This document shows, in pieces, positions 5,623 through 13,360 of a DNA stretch of 20,341 bases. A program made the translations under genes and the position numbers. The notes under the pieces were generated by a model. That model had not been told where the DNA came from, did not search any database, and was given only the letters and a program-made list of their open reading frames with translations. The stretch is from JACPXH01 sp964409225. GTDB lineage: Bacteria; Patescibacteriota; Minisyncoccia; JACPXH01. Each line of letters opens with the position of its first letter. Position 1 is the stretch's first letter. The stretch spans positions 1 to 20,341 of the forward strand of contig CAYPCM010000015.1 in assembly GCA_964409225.1 (NCBI GenBank), written 5' to 3'.

Positions 5623-6237
5623 CTACACAAACGTCAACCGATGGATTGCCGACGGGCCGTGTCGGACAAGCGCAGCCCGATGCACCTTTGTTCCATACCC
5701 TTTGTGTTTCGGGAACCCGTAGGCCGGAAACCGCTTGTGCCGACGAGTCATGAGCCGGTCGCGCCTGACCTTCGCCAAAATTGAGGCCGCCGCAATCGCC
5801 AGGAACCGATCGTCACCTTTGATGAGACACGTTGCCGGAACCGGAATGTTCGGCTGGTGCGGCCCGTCAACAAGGCAGTGGTGCGCCGTCGTTTTCAAAT
5901 TTCGAAACGCGCGGGCTAAAGCAGTAAGCGTTGCCCGATGCGGGTTTATCCGGTCAATAATCCGCGCCGAGCACGAGCCGAACGCCACCGCCTGCGCGAC
6001 CGCAAGTATTTGCGGGCAAAGCGTCTCGCGCCTCGAAGGCGCGAGACGCTTTGAATCGCGCACGCCAAAACGCTGAAGCTGATGAATGCCCCTTCGGTCA
6101 AACACCGCCGCACACGCCACAATGGGCCCGGCCAAAGCTCCGCGCCCAACCTCGTCTAAGCCCGCAACCAGCTTGACGCCGCGGCGGAAATACTGCAGAT
6201 CCAAAGGTTTGTGCACAGTTTGTTTCATCCGCCTCAT
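5623..6237 (-). CDS. rnhB: Ribonuclease HII
   Basis: RNase HII removes ribonucleotides and RNA from RNA-DNA hybrids. The 204-aa protein shows GLDEVGRGALAGPIVACA (residues 26-43) with catalytic D28 and E29, then DSKRL (D61) and CLVDGP (D124), and near the C-terminus the pattern YGFPKHKGYGT. The frame is open to 6375, but the upstream part resembles nothing in the family. ATG 6237 is favoured over ATG 6228 because a TATAAT box (6244-6249) places the transcription start exactly on its A, suggesting a leaderless mRNA. It faces the 5035 gene across a terminator and is divergent from dnaE. Confidence 0.93.
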   Translation of the reverse strand: MRRMKQTVHKPLDLQYFRRGVKLVAGLDEVGRGALAGPIVACAAVFDRRGIHQLQRFGVRDSKRLAPSRRETLCPQILAVAQAVAFGSCSARIIDRINPHRATLTALARAFRNLKTTAHHCLVDGPHQPNIPVPATCLIKGDDRFLAIAAASILAKVRRDRLMTRRHKRFPAYGFPKHKGYGTKVHRAALVRHGPSAIHRLTFV

Positions 6238-6249
6238 CCCCTTATTATA
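6220..6249. promoter_or_regulatory. Overlapping divergent promoters of rnhB and dnaE
   Basis: On the minus strand TATAAT (6244-6249) lies so that +1 falls on the A of the rnhB ATG at 6237; its -35 is poor. On the plus strand TTGTTT (6220-6225), a 17-nt spacer and TATTAT (6243-6248) point toward dnaE. The two -10 boxes share nearly the same bases, so the two genes may compete for polymerase. The minus call is more secure than the plus call. Confidence 0.5.
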
Positions 6250-6317
6250 GGTGGAGAACTTTCGATTGGAACTAGGGACGCACGCACGGCGACGGCATGG
6301 AAAGAAAATAGCCTTCT

Positions 6318-6466
6318 GGCCGGTCGCCGTCGCTCCCGAAGCGACATCCGCAGCCGAGCGGCATGGTCCAGTCATTCACGGCAGTGAGTGACTGGCGTTC
6401 GGCGAGGACAGAGGGAGCGAGTCGCTGGACGAGCGAACGATCGCTGAGGGAGCGCGGCGACCGGCC
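6318..6466 (+). ncRNA. Candidate structured RNA, possibly the dnaE leader
   Basis: Four nested or adjacent stems are visible. P1: GGCCGGTCGCCG (6318-6329) with CGGCGACCGGCC (6455-6466), continued by CGCTCCC (6331-6337) with GGGAGCG (6448-6454), one bulged base. P2: GCCGAGCG (6353-6360) with CGTTCGGC (6396-6403). P3: CCAGTCATTCAC (6368-6379) with GTGAGTGACTGG (6384-6395), loop GGCA. P4: AGCGA (6432-6436) with TCGCT (6441-6445). The two imperfect positions, in P2 and P3, are G-U pairs only on the plus strand, so the plus strand is the better RNA. It does not match 6S, SRP, RNase P or tmRNA signatures that I know. A repeat or MITE origin is the alternative. Confidence 0.5.
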
Positions 6467-6491
6467 CCAATGAAAAACACGAACAAAACAC

Positions 6492-9400
6492 ATGACCACG
6501 AAATTCGTCCACCTCCACGTCCATTCCCATTACTCCCTCCTCGACGGCTTGGGCAAGATTGACGAACTTCTCGACCGAGCGAAAGAACTTGGGATGGAAG
6601 CGCTAGCCCTCACCGACCATGGAGTGCTCTACGGCGCGGTCGAATTTTACCAAAAGGCAAAAAAACGCGGAATTAAACCACTCATCGGCTGCGAACTCTA
6701 CCTAACCGACGTAGCCATGACTGAACGCAGAGCTGGCACGAAAGAAAACCGTTATCACCTGCTCGTCATCGCCAAGAACGAAACCGGTTACCGCAACCTG
6801 GTACAACTCGTAACCCGCGCCCATCTCGAAGGTTTTTACTACAAACCGCGCATTGACAAAGCCACCTTGGCCGCCTTCAGCGAGGGATTGATCGGTTTTT
6901 CGTCGTGCTTATCGGGAGAAATCCCTCGGGCAATTCTGGCAGGCAATCTCACTCGCGCTGAAGCGCTCGTCCGTGAATACCAAACGATCTTCGGCCCTGA
7001 CCACTTCTACCTTGAGCTTCAACACCACCCGCATATCCCCGAGCAGACGCGGGTCAACGAGGCCCTCAAAACAATCGCCAAAAATCTCGACGCCCCCCTC
7101 GTGGTCACCAACGACGTTCACTACGTCCGGCCTGAAGACGCTGAAGCGCAAGATGTGCTCATGTGCGTGCAAACTGGCACTCGCCTAGATGACGAAGAAC
7201 GCCTAACCATAAAGGGCGACGATTTTTCACTCAAAGATCCGGCCATTATTGCCGACGCTTTCGCGGATGTGCCCGAAGCGATCGCCAATACCGTCAGAAT
7301 CGCCGACGCCTGCGACTGGAAACTAAAACTCGGTGCGCCGGTACTACCGCATTTTGAAGTTCCGGACCATTTCACCACCGAATCATACCTTAAAAAAATC
7401 TGCTACGACGGCCTGCCGCGACGATACGGCAAAAACGTAAGCGCTGAAGTACTGAAACGCCTTGAATACGAACTCAAGGTTATCGCCAAAACCGGCTTTG
7501 CCTCATATTTTCTCATAGTCCAAGACCTGGTGAACTGGGCCAAGGCCCGCGGGATAGTGGTGGGCCCTGGCCGGGGTTCGGCCGCCGGCAGCATTGTATC
7601 GTATCTTCTCAATATCACCGACATAGATCCCCTGCACTACAATCTTCTCTTCGAACGGTTTTTGAACCCCGACCGCATCTCCATGCCAGACATTGACCTT
7701 GACTTTGCCGACCATCGCCGCGATGAAGTGCTCCGTTATGTGACCGAACGCTACGGCCGGGATCACGTGGCGCAAATAATTACGTTTGGCACCATGGCCG
7801 CGCGCGCCGCAGTCAGAGACACGGGCCGCGCCCTAGGCCTTTCATACGCTTTCTGCGACCAAATTGCAAAACTCATCCCGTTCCAGCTTAAACTAGAACA
7901 GGCCGTTTCTGTCGTGCCTGAACTCAAAGAACTCTATGAGAACGATGAGGATGCCAAACGCCTCTTGGATGCCGCGCACAAACTGGAAGGAGTCGCCCGC
8001 CACGCCTCCACCCATGCGTGCGGAGTTGTAATCACTAAGGAAGCGCTTACGTTGTACGTTCCTGTGCAGCGCGCCAGCCAAAGCGACGAAACAATCGTCA
8101 CCCAATACGAAATGCACGCCATCGAAGACATGGGGCTGCTTAAGATGGATTTCTTGGGACTTAAGAATCTTACGCTCATCGAACACGTGCTGAACGCAAT
8201 CGAGTCGCGCGCGCATCTTGGCATTCAGGGCATTCCCCTTGACGATGCGGCCACCTACCGACTCCTGCAAGAAGCGCGGACCACCGGCGTATTCCAATTG
8301 GAATCGCAAGGCATGAAGCGTTATCTCAAAGAACTCAAGCCAACCGAGCTCGAAGACATTATCGCCATGGTTTCGCTTTTCCGGCCGGGCCCCATGGAGT
8401 TTATACCCGAGTTCATTGATCGCAAACACGGCCGCAAAAAAATTACCTACTGGCACCCGGCGCTAGAGCCAATTCTCAAAAACACATACGGCATCGCAAT
8501 TTATCAAGAACAGATCATGGAAATTGCAAAAGCGCTGGCCGGATATACGCCCGGGGAAGCAGATACGCTGCGAAAAGCCATCGGGAAAAAAATTAAAGAT
8601 CTCTTACTCAGCGAGCGAACAAGGTTTGTGGAGGGCTGTGTAAAAAATAGCATTGACCGCAAACTGGCCGAGCGCATCTTCGACTATTTCGAGCCGTTCG
8701 CGCGTTACGGGTTCAATAGAAGTCACGCCGCCTGCTACGCTCTCATCGGCTATTGGACCGCGTACCTTAAAGCCCACTACCCGGCTGAATTCATAGCTGC
8801 GCTCATGACCGCGGATGAAGGCGACGTGGAACGGGCAGCGTTTCTGGTGGCCGAAGCGCGCGACATGGACCTTTCAGTGCTGCCGCCGGACCTCAATGAA
8901 TCCGGCGCGCACTTTACTGTCGTTGCGGGCGCACAGCGCCCCACCATCCGCTTTGGACTAGCGGCGGTTAAAAACGTAGGTGAGAATGTGGTCGCGGCGA
9001 TCACTACTGAACGTGCGGCCCGCGGACCTTACCGGGATCTCACCGGCTTCATCGAAAGAATCGCGCATCGAGACCTCAACCGCAAATCGCTCGAATCACT
9101 TATCAAATCAGGAGCACTCGATTGCCTCGGCGAGCGCAAATGTCTTCTTGAAAACCTCGAGGCCATCCAGGATTTTGCAAAAGCGCAACACCGCCAAACC
9201 GCAAACGGCCAAGCCAGTCTTTTTGCCGGATTGCCAGAAGTTACTTTTGCCAAAGTGCGGTTGCGTGAAGCCGTGCCGGCCACAAAAAAAGAACGCCTGA
9301 CTTGGGAAAAAGATCTTCTTGGCATGTACGTCACCGAGCACCCCCTTACCGACTACGCTTTACGGCTCGCAAAAATGGCTGTGCCCATTCGTGAGCTTGG

Positions 9401-9668
9401 CCGCGAGCGCGTTGGACAAAGCGTGCGCGTAGGCGGTATCGTATCAAGTATCCAAAAAATCATCACCAAGACTGGCTCGCCCATGCTTTTTGTGAACCTT
9501 CAGGACTTAACCAATCAAATCGAAGTTTTGGTATTTCCCTCGATCCTCGAAAAAACCGCAAATGTCTGGCAGGAAGAAAACATCATTGTGGCGAAAGGAC
9601 GACTGTCAGACAAAGACGGCAACCTTAAACTCTTAGCGGATGAGGCGGTGGTGGTAGAAGAAAGCTGA
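6492..9668 (+). CDS. dnaE: DNA polymerase III subunit alpha
   Basis: DnaE is the replicative polymerase catalytic subunit. The 1058-aa protein opens with the PHP domain (HLHVHSHYS at residues 7-15, TDHGV near 41), then the C-family polymerase core: palm motif PDIDLDF with D400 and D402, and KMDFLGLKNLT with D553, matching E. coli D401, D403 and D555. Fingers, a helix-hairpin-helix region and an OB fold (VRVGGIVSSIQKIITKTGSP and on) follow. It ends about 100 residues short of E. coli DnaE (1160), soon after the OB fold, so the C-terminal tau-binding part is reduced or missing. ATG 6492 has no SD; the predicted leader holds the structured segment 6318-6466. No frameshift is seen. Confidence 0.97.
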   Translation: MTTKFVHLHVHSHYSLLDGLGKIDELLDRAKELGMEALALTDHGVLYGAVEFYQKAKKRGIKPLIGCELYLTDVAMTERRAGTKENRYHLLVIAKNETGYRNLVQLVTRAHLEGFYYKPRIDKATLAAFSEGLIGFSSCLSGEIPRAILAGNLTRAEALVREYQTIFGPDHFYLELQHHPHIPEQTRVNEALKTIAKNLDAPLVVTNDVHYVRPEDAEAQDVLMCVQTGTRLDDEERLTIKGDDFSLKDPAIIADAFADVPEAIANTVRIADACDWKLKLGAPVLPHFEVPDHFTTESYLKKICYDGLPRRYGKNVSAEVLKRLEYELKVIAKTGFASYFLIVQDLVNWAKARGIVVGPGRGSAAGSIVSYLLNITDIDPLHYNLLFERFLNPDRISMPDIDLDFADHRRDEVLRYVTERYGRDHVAQIITFGTMAARAAVRDTGRALGLSYAFCDQIAKLIPFQLKLEQAVSVVPELKELYENDEDAKRLLDAAHKLEGVARHASTHACGVVITKEALTLYVPVQRASQSDETIVTQYEMHAIEDMGLLKMDFLGLKNLTLIEHVLNAIESRAHLGIQGIPLDDAATYRLLQEARTTGVFQLESQGMKRYLKELKPTELEDIIAMVSLFRPGPMEFIPEFIDRKHGRKKITYWHPALEPILKNTYGIAIYQEQIMEIAKALAGYTPGEADTLRKAIGKKIKDLLLSERTRFVEGCVKNSIDRKLAERIFDYFEPFARYGFNRSHAACYALIGYWTAYLKAHYPAEFIAALMTADEGDVERAAFLVAEARDMDLSVLPPDLNESGAHFTVVAGAQRPTIRFGLAAVKNVGENVVAAITTERAARGPYRDLTGFIERIAHRDLNRKSLESLIKSGALDCLGERKCLLENLEAIQDFAKAQHRQTANGQASLFAGLPEVTFAKVRLREAVPATKKERLTWEKDLLGMYVTEHPLTDYALRLAKMAVPIRELGRERVGQSVRVGGIVSSIQKIITKTGSPMLFVNLQDLTNQIEVLVFPSILEKTANVWQEENIIVAKGRLSDKDGNLKLLADEAVVVEES

Positions 9669-9673
9669 TTACG

Positions 9674-9838
9674 GGAATGCCAAATGTCTAAATCCAAATG
9701 CCAACTTCTCGACTCGTCCCTCGCCAGGCTCGGGACTCGCTCGAAGAATAATTTTAGTATTCGAGCAAGCGAGTCTCTCGATTCGACTCGAGATGGCCTT
9801 CACGAGCGCGTCGAGAATTTGACATTTGAGTTTTGAGT
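9674..9838. repeat. Composite palindromic repeat, copy B
   Basis: Left arm GGGAATGCCAAATGTCTAAA, right arm TTTGACATTTGAGTTTTGAG. The core 9702-9820 is the reverse complement of the copy A core, with 82 identical bases (9739-9820 versus 4420-4501). The outer left arm is in the same orientation as in copy A, so the core is flipped relative to its left arm. It fills the dnaE-thrS gap and contains no ORF. Confidence 0.9.
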
Positions 9839-9845
9839 TCCCCCC

Positions 9846-11672
9846 ATGTCAGTCAAGCAGAACGCAAAAGCTTTAGAGAAAATACGGCACTCCTTTAGCC
9901 ACCTCCTCGCGATGGCCGTCTTAGAAATATTCCCCAATGCCAAACTCGGCGTAGGGCCGGTGATTGAAAACGGGTTTTACTACGACTTTGAACTGCCGCG
10001 GGCGCTCACTACTCAAGACCTCCCGAGGCTTGAGGCCGCTATGCGCAAAATCATCGACCAAAAACTGGAATTCAAGAAGCGTGAGGTGAGGATCGCCGAA
10101 GCCATTGCTTGGGCCAATGAAAACACGCAGCCGTACAAAGCAGAGTTACTCGCCGACATCCAGAAACACGGCACCACCGACTACGACGAGATCACTGCTG
10201 CGGAGAGCAACGGGCAAAAAATAAACACGCCCGCGATCAAAACCGTCAGCTTCTATTTCACCGGCGCATTCCGAGATTTATGCCGCGGCCCTCATGTCAC
10301 GTCAACCAAGAATCTCAACCCTGATGCCTTTAAGCTTACGCGCATTGCCGGCGCGTATTGGCGCGGATCAGAAAAAAACCAGCAGCTGCAGCGCATATAC
10401 GGCGTCGCGTTCTCAAGCAAAAAGGACTTGGAATTATATCTCTGGCAGCAAGAAGAGGCGAAAAAGCGAGACCATCGCGTGCTTGGAGAAAAGTTAGAGC
10501 TGTTTACTTTTGCGCCCGAGGTGGGGCCGGGCCTGCCGCTGTGGCTGCCTAAGGGCACGGTGCTGCGAGACACGATCGAGGCCTATGCGAAGGAAGTTGA
10601 GGCCGCGTGGGGCTACGAACGCGTGGCTACCCCGCACATTGCCAAAGAAGATCTTTACACAATGTCCGGGCACATTCCGTATTACGCCGAAAGCATGTAT
10701 CCACCCATGAAACTCGACGACGGAAACTACTATCTGAAAGCGATGAACTGCCCGCATACGCATATGATCTACCGCAGTCGGCCGCACAGCTATCGCGAAT
10801 TGCCTATCCGCTATGCAGAATACGGCACGGTTTACCGCTATGAACTGTCGGGTACACTCGCCGGGCTTTTGCGCACTCGGGGCTTTACCCAAAACGATGC
10901 CCACATCTACTGCCGCGAAGATCAGGCCGAAGACGAGTTCCTCGCGGTCATGAAGTTGCACGAATTCTGGTATAAAAAAACATTCGGCCTCAAGGACTTC
11001 TACATGCGCCTTTCGCTTCCGGCTAAAGACAAGAAAAAATATGCCGATGTTCCGGAGGGATGGAAAAAGTCGGTCGCAATCATCCGACGCGCAATGAAGC
11101 GCTCGGGTCTAAAATTCGTCGAAGCCGAAGGCGAAGCCGCGTTTTACGGCCCCAAGGTGGATTTCCAGATAAAAAGCGTGATCGGCCGAGAAGAATCCGC
11201 CTCCACCAACCAGCTCGACTTTCTCGCGGCCGAACGCTTCAACCTCACGTACCGCGACAAGGACGGAAAGGATAAACCGATCTATGTGATTCACCGCGCG
11301 CCCCTGGGGTCCCACGAACGCTTTGTCGCTTTCCTCCTTGAACACTATGCGGGCGAGTTCCCGCTGTGGCTTGCGCCGGTGCAGGTTTCAATTATCCCCA
11401 TCGCTGACAAACACGTCGCCTACGCCAAAAAAGTTTTGGGGGAGTTGCGAGATGCAAATATCCGCATTGAACTCCAAGATCAAAATGAAACAGTGGGCAA
11501 AAAAATCAGGAATGCCGAACTCACAAAAATTCCTTACATGCTCATCGTGGGCGACAAAGAAGTCAAAACGAAGACCGTGGCCGTCCGTGACCGAACAAAA
11601 GGTGACCGAGGCCCGCAAAAGCTGACCTCATTCATTAAGGCCGTCGCGAACGCCATCGCTAAGCGAAAGTAA
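9846..11672 (+). CDS. thrS: Threonyl-tRNA synthetase
   Basis: ThrRS charges tRNA-Thr and edits mischarged serine. The 608-aa protein starts almost directly in the editing domain (HSFSHLL at residues 15-21 and DLCRGPH), so the N-terminal TGS domain of the 642-aa E. coli enzyme is absent. An insertion of some 15 residues lies before DLCRGPH. The catalytic domain has zinc ligands C302 (in MNCPHTH), the His of NDAHIYC and the His of IHRAPLG, plus motif 2 (RTRGFTQND). The C-terminal anticodon-binding domain begins near LAPVQVSIIPIADKHV. ATG 9846 lacks an SD (upstream GAGTTCCCCCC). It follows dnaE across repeat copy B. Confidence 0.97.
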   Translation: MSVKQNAKALEKIRHSFSHLLAMAVLEIFPNAKLGVGPVIENGFYYDFELPRALTTQDLPRLEAAMRKIIDQKLEFKKREVRIAEAIAWANENTQPYKAELLADIQKHGTTDYDEITAAESNGQKINTPAIKTVSFYFTGAFRDLCRGPHVTSTKNLNPDAFKLTRIAGAYWRGSEKNQQLQRIYGVAFSSKKDLELYLWQQEEAKKRDHRVLGEKLELFTFAPEVGPGLPLWLPKGTVLRDTIEAYAKEVEAAWGYERVATPHIAKEDLYTMSGHIPYYAESMYPPMKLDDGNYYLKAMNCPHTHMIYRSRPHSYRELPIRYAEYGTVYRYELSGTLAGLLRTRGFTQNDAHIYCREDQAEDEFLAVMKLHEFWYKKTFGLKDFYMRLSLPAKDKKKYADVPEGWKKSVAIIRRAMKRSGLKFVEAEGEAAFYGPKVDFQIKSVIGREESASTNQLDFLAAERFNLTYRDKDGKDKPIYVIHRAPLGSHERFVAFLLEHYAGEFPLWLAPVQVSIIPIADKHVAYAKKVLGELRDANIRIELQDQNETVGKKIRNAELTKIPYMLIVGDKEVKTKTVAVRDRTKGDRGPQKLTSFIKAVANAIAKRK

Positions 11673-11680
11673 CGCCTCCG

Positions 11681-11704
11681 TTACTATGTATCAATGCATA
11701 GTAA
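11681..11704 (+). terminator. AT-rich hairpin after thrS
   Basis: TTACTATG (11681-11688) pairs with CATAGTAA (11697-11704), loop of 8 nt, nine bases after the thrS stop. No T-run follows, so it may be a weak terminator or only a 3' end stabiliser. Confidence 0.35.
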
Positions 11705-11760
11705 TACGCTTTGAGCAAAACTGAACGCCGCAGGCAACAAGCAGACCGATGAAAAAGAGA

Positions 11761-11788
11761 AGGCGGCCCGACGTTCGTCGGACCGCCT
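11761..11788 (-). terminator. Terminator of the 12208 gene
   Basis: AGGCGGCCCGAC (11761-11772) and GTCGGACCGCCT (11777-11788) form a 12-bp stem with a 4-nt loop. The one imperfect position is a U-G pair on the minus strand and a C-A mismatch on the plus strand, and TCTCTTTTTC follows in the minus direction. It therefore serves the minus-strand gene that ends at 11807. Confidence 0.8.
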
Positions 11789-11806
11789 AATTCGTGCCCC
11801 CGCGCC

Positions 11807-12208
11807 TTATCGTGGTTTCTTGGCGAGCGCCCAGGCGGCCTCGCTGTGCCTGAACGCAAGCCGCCCGATGATTTCTGTGCCGCCGGCCGGTTTGTTGACC
11901 CCTCCAACCGCCTCACGAAACCCTCGAGCGATCTTCCGATCGACATCGGTCAAATCCTCCTTGGTCGCGGCTCCAAAGAAGAGGGTAAAGACGATAGTGC
12001 TCGCCACGATCGAGACGGCGAGCAGGTACTCGCACGCGATCGCCTCGCAACCCGCCAGCTTGAGCTCCCAGACGACAGGGGGCGCATCCAGCTTGCACCT
12101 CCCGACGAACTTCTCTAGAGATCCGTTTTGCGGAACCTGCCCGAGCACGAGTCGGGCGACCTCCGCAGCAATCGGCTTCACAAACCGATCAACGGTCGCA
12201 TCCTGCAT
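11807..12208 (-). CDS. Single-pass membrane protein, function unknown
   Basis: A 133-aa protein that I do not recognise. The start is supported by GAGGAGG (12214-12220) five bases upstream. Residues 1-50 look soluble and helical (VKPIAAEVARLVLGQVPQNG), a hydrophobic segment at about 58-80 (EYLLAVSIVASTIVFTLFFG) would span the membrane, and the rest is polar. Lys codons are 7 AAG to 2 AAA and Glu 8 GAG to 1 GAA, the reverse of neighbouring miaA (14 AAA to 2 AAG). It is divergent from miaA and has a well-formed terminator. Foreign origin or a distinct expression class is possible. Confidence 0.78.
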   Translation of the reverse strand: MQDATVDRFVKPIAAEVARLVLGQVPQNGSLEKFVGRCKLDAPPVVWELKLAGCEAIACEYLLAVSIVASTIVFTLFFGAATKEDLTDVDRKIARGFREAVGGVNKPAGGTEIIGRLAFRHSEAAWALAKKPR

Positions 12209-12243
12209 GGCTTCCTCCTCTTGCGCGGGGACGCACGAAGGGA

Positions 12244-12271
12244 TTGAACAAAACCGCGTGTAAACGATACT
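12244..12271 (+). promoter_or_regulatory. Promoter of miaA
   Basis: TTGAAC (12244-12249), 16-nt spacer, GATACT (12266-12271), each 4 of 6 to consensus. The expected start near 12278 leaves a leader of only about seven bases before the ATG at 12285, with a partial purine stretch (AGAGGAAAG) that is at best a weak SD. Confidence 0.45.
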
Positions 12272-12284
12272 CTAGAGGAAAGAA

Positions 12285-13211
12285 ATGTCCAAGTCAAGCC
12301 CGAAACTCATCGCGATCATCGGCCCAACCGCGTCAGGCAAAACCGTCTGCGCCCTTGAGCTTGCGCGCGAGTTTAACGCTGAAATCGTCTCGGCTGATTC
12401 TCGTCAGGTGTATCGCGGCATGGACATCGGCACCTCCAAACCGCACGGCAGCTGGCAGAAAGGCCGGTACGTGGTGGAAAATATCCTCTACCACCTTGTT
12501 GACATCGTTGATCCGGACGAAGAATTCACCCTTGTCCAGCACCAACGACGCGCCTTCGAAGCGATTGATGCAGCCCTCGCGCGAGGCGCGCTGCCGTTGC
12601 TTGTCGGCGGCACCGGACTTTACATCCAGGCGGTAGTGGATAATCTGAGCATTCCGGCGGTCAAACCGAACGCAGCGCTTCGCCAACGCCTCGCGCAGAA
12701 ATCAACGACCGAGCTCGCCGCGATGCTCAAAGCCGTAGCGCCAGCGGCAGCCGCCGCAGTTGATCAGCGTAATCCCCGCCGACTCATCCGCGCCATTGAA
12801 ATAGCCCTCGCCGCACCAACGGCATCACCGCGAATACAAGGAGCGTCCCGCTACGATACGCTGCAAATCGGCATTGCCAAACCGAAAGAAGAACTCTACG
12901 CCGCTATTGACGCTCGGGTTGACGAAATGATGGAAGCCGGACTCGCGCACGAGGTGGAAATGCTGCTCGCCCGCTATCCGAAAACATTACCGGCCCTCAC
13001 CGGAATCGGGTATGCCGAAATCATCCAATACCTCGACGGCGCAATCACGCTCGAAAAATCCGTCCGCCTCATCAAAACTCACACCCGCCAGTATGCCCGG
13101 CGCCAGATGACGTGGTTCAGGCGGGACAAACGCATCCGCTGGGTAGACGACGTGGCCGAGGCGCGAACCGAAATTGCGCACTTCCTCAAAAAGGAAACGC
13201 AGCCCGGCTGA
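12285..13211 (+). CDS. miaA: tRNA dimethylallyltransferase MiaA
   Basis: MiaA transfers a dimethylallyl group from DMAPP to A37 of tRNAs that read UNN codons. The 308-aa protein has the P-loop GPTASGKT (13-20), the DSRQVYRGMDIGTSKP segment with the catalytic Asp, the VGGTGLYIQA motif, TGIGYAEI, and the C-terminal tRNA-binding QYARRQMTWFRR. Length matches the family (E. coli 316). ATG 12285 begins MSKSSPKLIAIIGPTASGKT, with only a weak SD. Its 3' end overlaps the left arm of the minus-strand terminator of the gatB unit (13197-13229). Confidence 0.96.
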   Translation: MSKSSPKLIAIIGPTASGKTVCALELAREFNAEIVSADSRQVYRGMDIGTSKPHGSWQKGRYVVENILYHLVDIVDPDEEFTLVQHQRRAFEAIDAALARGALPLLVGGTGLYIQAVVDNLSIPAVKPNAALRQRLAQKSTTELAAMLKAVAPAAAAAVDQRNPRRLIRAIEIALAAPTASPRIQGASRYDTLQIGIAKPKEELYAAIDARVDEMMEAGLAHEVEMLLARYPKTLPALTGIGYAEIIQYLDGAITLEKSVRLIKTHTRQYARRQMTWFRRDKRIRWVDDVAEARTEIAHFLKKETQPG

Positions 13212-13229
13212 TCGCACACCGGACTGCGT
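13197..13229 (-). terminator. Terminator of the gatB-37-codon ORF unit
   Basis: ACGCAGCCCGG (13197-13207) and CCGGACTGCGT (13219-13229) pair over 11 bp. The only imperfect pair is U-G on the minus strand, and TTTCCTTTTTG (13187-13197) follows in the minus direction. The stem lies partly inside the last codons of miaA on the other strand. Confidence 0.78.
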
Positions 13230-13237
13230 GAGACGCG

Positions 13238-13351
13238 CTAGTACCCAAGGAACCGGCGGACGATCCATGTTGCGGCAAGCAACACCGCGATGCCGCCGAG
13301 CCACTTCAACCATCCTCGGACCTCCGCCCAGACGGTCGTCCGTTCCCCCAT
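13238..13351 (-). CDS. 37-aa single-pass membrane protein (small ORF)
   Basis: A short ORF encoded directly after gatB on the same strand. ATG at 13351 is preceded by AAGGAGGG (13355-13362), which begins with the TAA stop of gatB, so translation may be coupled. The product starts MGERTTVWAEVRGWLKWLGG, then a hydrophobic segment (IAVLLAATWIV, about residues 21-31) and ends RRFLGY, giving one probable transmembrane helix with an amphipathic Trp-rich N-terminus. It is followed eight bases later by the terminator at 13197-13229. I know no family. SD, frame, membrane character and terminator together support it as real. Confidence 0.7.
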   Translation of the reverse strand: MGERTTVWAEVRGWLKWLGGIAVLLAATWIVRRFLGY

Positions 13352-13360
13352 CGTCCCTCC

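Noticed and set aside
7893..8456. 187-codon antisense frame in dnaE
   Set aside because: Antisense shadow of a clearly coding region with conserved polymerase motifs on the plus strand.
8980..9300. Long alternative frame inside dnaE
   Set aside because: Composition mirrors the third-base pattern of dnaE; no SD, no family resemblance.
9800..9845. TTGACA at about 9818-9823 as a thrS promoter
   Set aside because: No -10 box follows at 16-18 nt (TTCCCCCCA), and the word is part of the repeat arm.
11659..11946. A 95-codon minus-strand frame with AAGGAGG nine bases upstream of its ATG
   Set aside because: It is out of frame inside the 11807-12208 gene, runs through that gene's terminator and into thrS on the other strand; the AAGGAGG is the Lys-Glu codons of the real gene.
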